DNA of 64,000 nt from Ceratorhiza oryzae-sativae. Its lineage: Eukaryota > Basidiomycota > Agaricomycetes > Cantharellales > Ceratobasidiaceae. Under the pieces are notes generated by a model. That model was not told the origin of the DNA and did no database searches. It was given only the letters and a program-made list of their open reading frames with translations. Where the stretch lies: contig JARWMV010000247.1 of the NCBI GenBank assembly GCA_030998015.1, forward strand, positions 558,001 through 622,000, given 5' to 3'. Shown piece by piece: positions 60,891 to 64,000 of this stretch. Position numbers and translations under genes: made by a program. The first letter of the stretch is position 1. Every line of letters begins with the position of its first letter.

Positions 60891-63800
60891 ATGGAATCGC
60901 CTGTGACTGAGCAGATAAGGGCAGAGCTTGGGCAAATTTTGGCCAACTTAGTGCTTGGAGACAATGATATCCGGCGGTCGTGAGTGCAATTAAAAAGATA
61001 TCTTTGACACAATGAACGCTTCCTGTAGAGCAGAAAAAGTATTGAATGATAAATGGCTTGCGAATCATCCGGAAATACTCCTGCTGGCTCTGGCCGAGTT
61101 CAGTCGACAAAGCCCTGATGCGCACATGAGGGCGTTTGCCGCCGTTCTTCTCCGTCGATTGATCTTCCGTCCACCGCTACATCCTGTACCATCGCCACAT
61201 CCTCATCAATCTTTTGCTGCTCCAAAATCAACCATCTATGACCACCTTTCGGAAGCTACTAGGAAAAACCTAGAGCTTATTTTGCTGGCTGCGCTGCGCG
61301 AGGAGCGCGATTCGAATGCGCTGAAAGGTGTAACGGAAACTATTTGTGAGTTAGCTATTGGTAGCTTTGAGAGGAAGCGTATGTTCGTTCAATTGGTGTG
61401 CATAAGCTACTTTTTCTCACTATTGGATGCCAGGTCCTTTTCCTGAATTGTTGCACGCTGCTTTGCAGTTGGCAGATTCTGGCGATGCAATACATAGAGA
61501 ATCTGCTTTCCGGTAGGTGCAATTCTCGAGCCTCACACTCAAGGCATGACAACCCAAGTAGGATATTCACGAATGTGCCACATCTTCTTTGGGATCAGAA
61601 CCCCCAACAGGTCGTTGTTGCGTTGGAAAACGCGCTCAAGGCGAGCGAAGCCGTTTCGGTACGTGGTTGGAGTCTCGGTTTATGCATCTAATGGCTATCT
61701 TAGGTACGACATGCTGCTCTCAAAGCATGTGCCGTATATCTGTCCTCCAACGACCCTGCACTGCAGAGCCAAACTGTTGGTCTCATGTTACCCATGTTAA
61801 TGGTAAGTTATCTTGTCGCAAGGCGAATTTGTACCTGATATCACTAGGCTCTAAACGAATTCCCCCTTCGGGATCAAATCAAAGCGCTTGAAACTCTCAC
61901 GTCTCTCACCTCTAATTTCCGCACCGCTGCTCTCTTCCGTGCGCATATCGGTATACTAACGCAATGCATGGAACCATTCCTGAATGAGCAGCCACCCAAT
62001 CCATCCATCGATGTTAGCGCCACTCCTACTCTTGCCAACCCTCGTTTGCCCAATTTGTCTGGCCTCCAACGGGCTCTTCCATTCAGAACTCCTCCAACAG
62101 CGAAGATGAACAGGAGGCTTTGATTGAACGGCGTCTGACTGCGTTGGAACTGATGGTTAGCCTGACTGAGGCACGCCCAGGAATGTTCAGGGCACCTATC
62201 GGGCCGCAGGGTGAGGGAGAATCTGGGGGCGGAGTGATCGGAGGGGAGAATGGCGTTCAGTCTATTTGGGTATCTACACTCGTAAGGGCATGTCTGAAAG
62301 GGATGAGTGAAGTTATCGAGGAAGAGGGAAATGTCACACAGATAGCATGGGAAGAGTGTGAAGATGTGAGTATATTGACCAACTCGTATCTTCATTCTAA
62401 CCTCGGCATAGCCTTCTGCCACAGACGATGACTACGGGTATCCACAAATATATGAAGGAGCCCTGGACCGCGCAGCTGTCGCTCTCGGTAAGCCTCACTT
62501 TTATCGTGGGTCGTCAGCTCATGAGCCCCGCAGGCGGGCGAGCTTTGCTGCCCGTAGCGTTCCGTGACATACCGGCTATGCTCAGTTCGCCGGAATGGGG
62601 CGTACGGCATGCTGGTCTTATGGCTATTGCTGCCGTCGCAGAGGAACATACCAGGTATCTAGGAATCATCTCAAGGGCATTAGTTTTTCCCATTAACATC
62701 TTTCAGGTTCTTGAAATGGAAGTTGGGAAAGTCGTGGAATTAGTCGTCCCTGCATTTACGGATCCTCACCCGCGTGTCAGGTTTGCGGCATGCCAATGCA
62801 TGTAAGCGTGTGTATGATCCACAAAGCAATTAACTGACTACCTAGCAGAGGTCAGCTATGCACCGACATGGAGGTATGAATCATCTCACCAGCTTGAATC
62901 ACATTCTCTCATAAACGAGAGTGCAGGAAATATTTCAACAACGATACACTAAGGAAATTTTGTCGTGTTTGATACCAGCCATGGATTCTCGGGAGGCAAG
63001 GTTCGCGCGTTTGGATGGCTCAACTGACATATGCTAATAACCATCGCTAGAGTACACTGTCACGCCGCCAAAGCCCTCATAAATTTTTGCTGTGGCGTCG
63101 AAGCGGATCAACTCGCGCCATACCTAGACGACATTATTTCTAGGCTACTGCGCTTGCTCAGCAGCCCGCGACGTTACGTTCAAGAGCAGGCTCTTACAAC
63201 GCTAGCTATGGTTGCAGACGCGAGTGCCGAGAAGTTCCGGGTTGTAAGTTCATCCACGAATCACTCGAGCAGGTGTGACCATCGTGATTTCAGTACTATC
63301 CTTCGATTATGCCCCTACTTTTACAAGCATTGAGAACACCGGCGACTCCTGAGACCCAGGTATTACATTGCAAAGCAATGGAGTGTGCTGGGCTGATGGG
63401 TACGCTCCACGACTGGTTCCAACGTGCATATAGTAAATGTTTCGGCTAGGAATCGCCGTTGGTCGCGAAGTTTTCCAACAAGACGCGGAAGAGCTAGCCA
63501 AGTTATTGTTACAGATACAAGGTGGCCCCGGCCGTGTTTGTTTGATTTTTTTCTTATTAACAGTATGTTTAGCGCAACCTACTACGGATGACGACACCAC
63601 GCCAATGCACCTTCAACAAACCTGGGCTAAAGTGTGCCAAGCGATGGGTGATTCGTTCGAACCATACCTTGAGTTTATCATGCCACCACTTCTCAAGAGC
63701 GCAGGGATAAAGCCTGATATCAATGTTGTTGGTATGAGCTATGTTTGGCCTCGGTAAACTTACCAGTAATGACTTGCAGACGACGACGAAATGGAGGCTC

Positions 63801-64000
63801 GCGAGGGTTTTGACATGCTTGACTTGCACGACGGCCAGCATGTCGAAATAAGGACGTCAGTGCTTGAAGAGAAGAGCGCTGCTTTTGACGCCCTACTCAT
63901 ACATGCAAGTACCTTGGGCTCCAAACTTGGACCTTACATTAGACCAACCCTTGAGCTGGCGTTACCGGGCCTCAAGGTATGCGAAACTGAACCAAATCTT
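60891..64000 (+). CDS. PSE1: Importin beta-3 (karyopherin Kap121/Pse1), 3' end beyond window
   Basis: A nuclear import receptor built of HEAT repeats that carries ribosomal proteins, histones and other cargo through the nuclear pore. The gene starts at 60891 ([20 protein letters not shown]) and runs off the window after the exon ending near 63975. HEAT landmarks include [149 protein letters not shown] and [19 protein letters not shown]. Between about 61990 and 62100 the frame changes. Either a 76-nt intron (GTTAGC donor, TTCAG acceptor) is removed, or a T is missing from the run at 62045-62047, which would give a Pro-rich linker typical of the family. Confidence 0.92.

Overview
The window looks like nuclear DNA of a filamentous basidiomycete, most likely an agaricomycete close to Rhizoctonia/Ceratobasidium. 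The reasons are the dense introns of about 50-60 nt with GT-AG (and a few GC-AG) borders, a STE3-type pheromone receptor, F-box/leucine-rich genes, tandem multi-exon cytochrome P450s, a fungal-type AAA+ ATPase and a TRANK1-like UvrD helicase protein. The taxon is inferred from gene content and was not tested by a search. Gene models were spliced by hand by following reading frame and family similarity. Exon coordinates given as exact are internally frame-consistent; the others are approximate.

Layout. 1-651 (+): C-terminus of a type IIC P-type ATPase. 1745-3964 (+): unknown multi-membrane-segment protein. 5402-6781 (-): BUB2/cdc16 TBC GTPase-activating protein. 7695-14705 (+): 27-exon TRANK1-like SF1 helicase protein, ending tail to tail with a fungal AAA+ ATPase (14814-18100, -). 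18465-19436 (-) TPI1 and 20365-20911 (+) profilin share a divergent promoter with four CACGTG boxes. 21147-22155 (+): conserved unknown protein. 22374-23067 (+): GNAT acetyltransferase. 24102-26500 (+): KRE6/SKN1 beta-1,6-glucan protein. 27252-27634 (+): small glycine-rich membrane protein with a broken frame. 29464-33095 (-): DNA ligase I. 33684-35401 and 36167-37851 (+): tandem F-box paralogues. 38771-40328 (-): STE3 pheromone receptor. 42462-43904 (+): plasma-membrane syntaxin SSO1. 45492-60364: three tandem P450 paralogues (+) with a protoglobin gene (-) between the second and third. 60891-end (+): N-terminal two thirds of importin beta-3 (PSE1/KAP121).

Housekeeping genes (mitotic exit checkpoint, glycolysis, actin, DNA joining, secretion, nuclear import, cell wall) are interleaved with fast-evolving accessory genes (TRANK1-like, AAA+, F-box, P450, protoglobin). 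Intergenic stretches are longer around the accessory genes, especially between 48 and 57 kb, where a diverged dispersed repeat and no recognisable genes are found. Two of the three P450 copies and the small gene at 27 kb carry single-base frame breaks at or near short homopolymers. They could be young pseudogenes or assembly errors, and this should be settled before interpreting the cluster.
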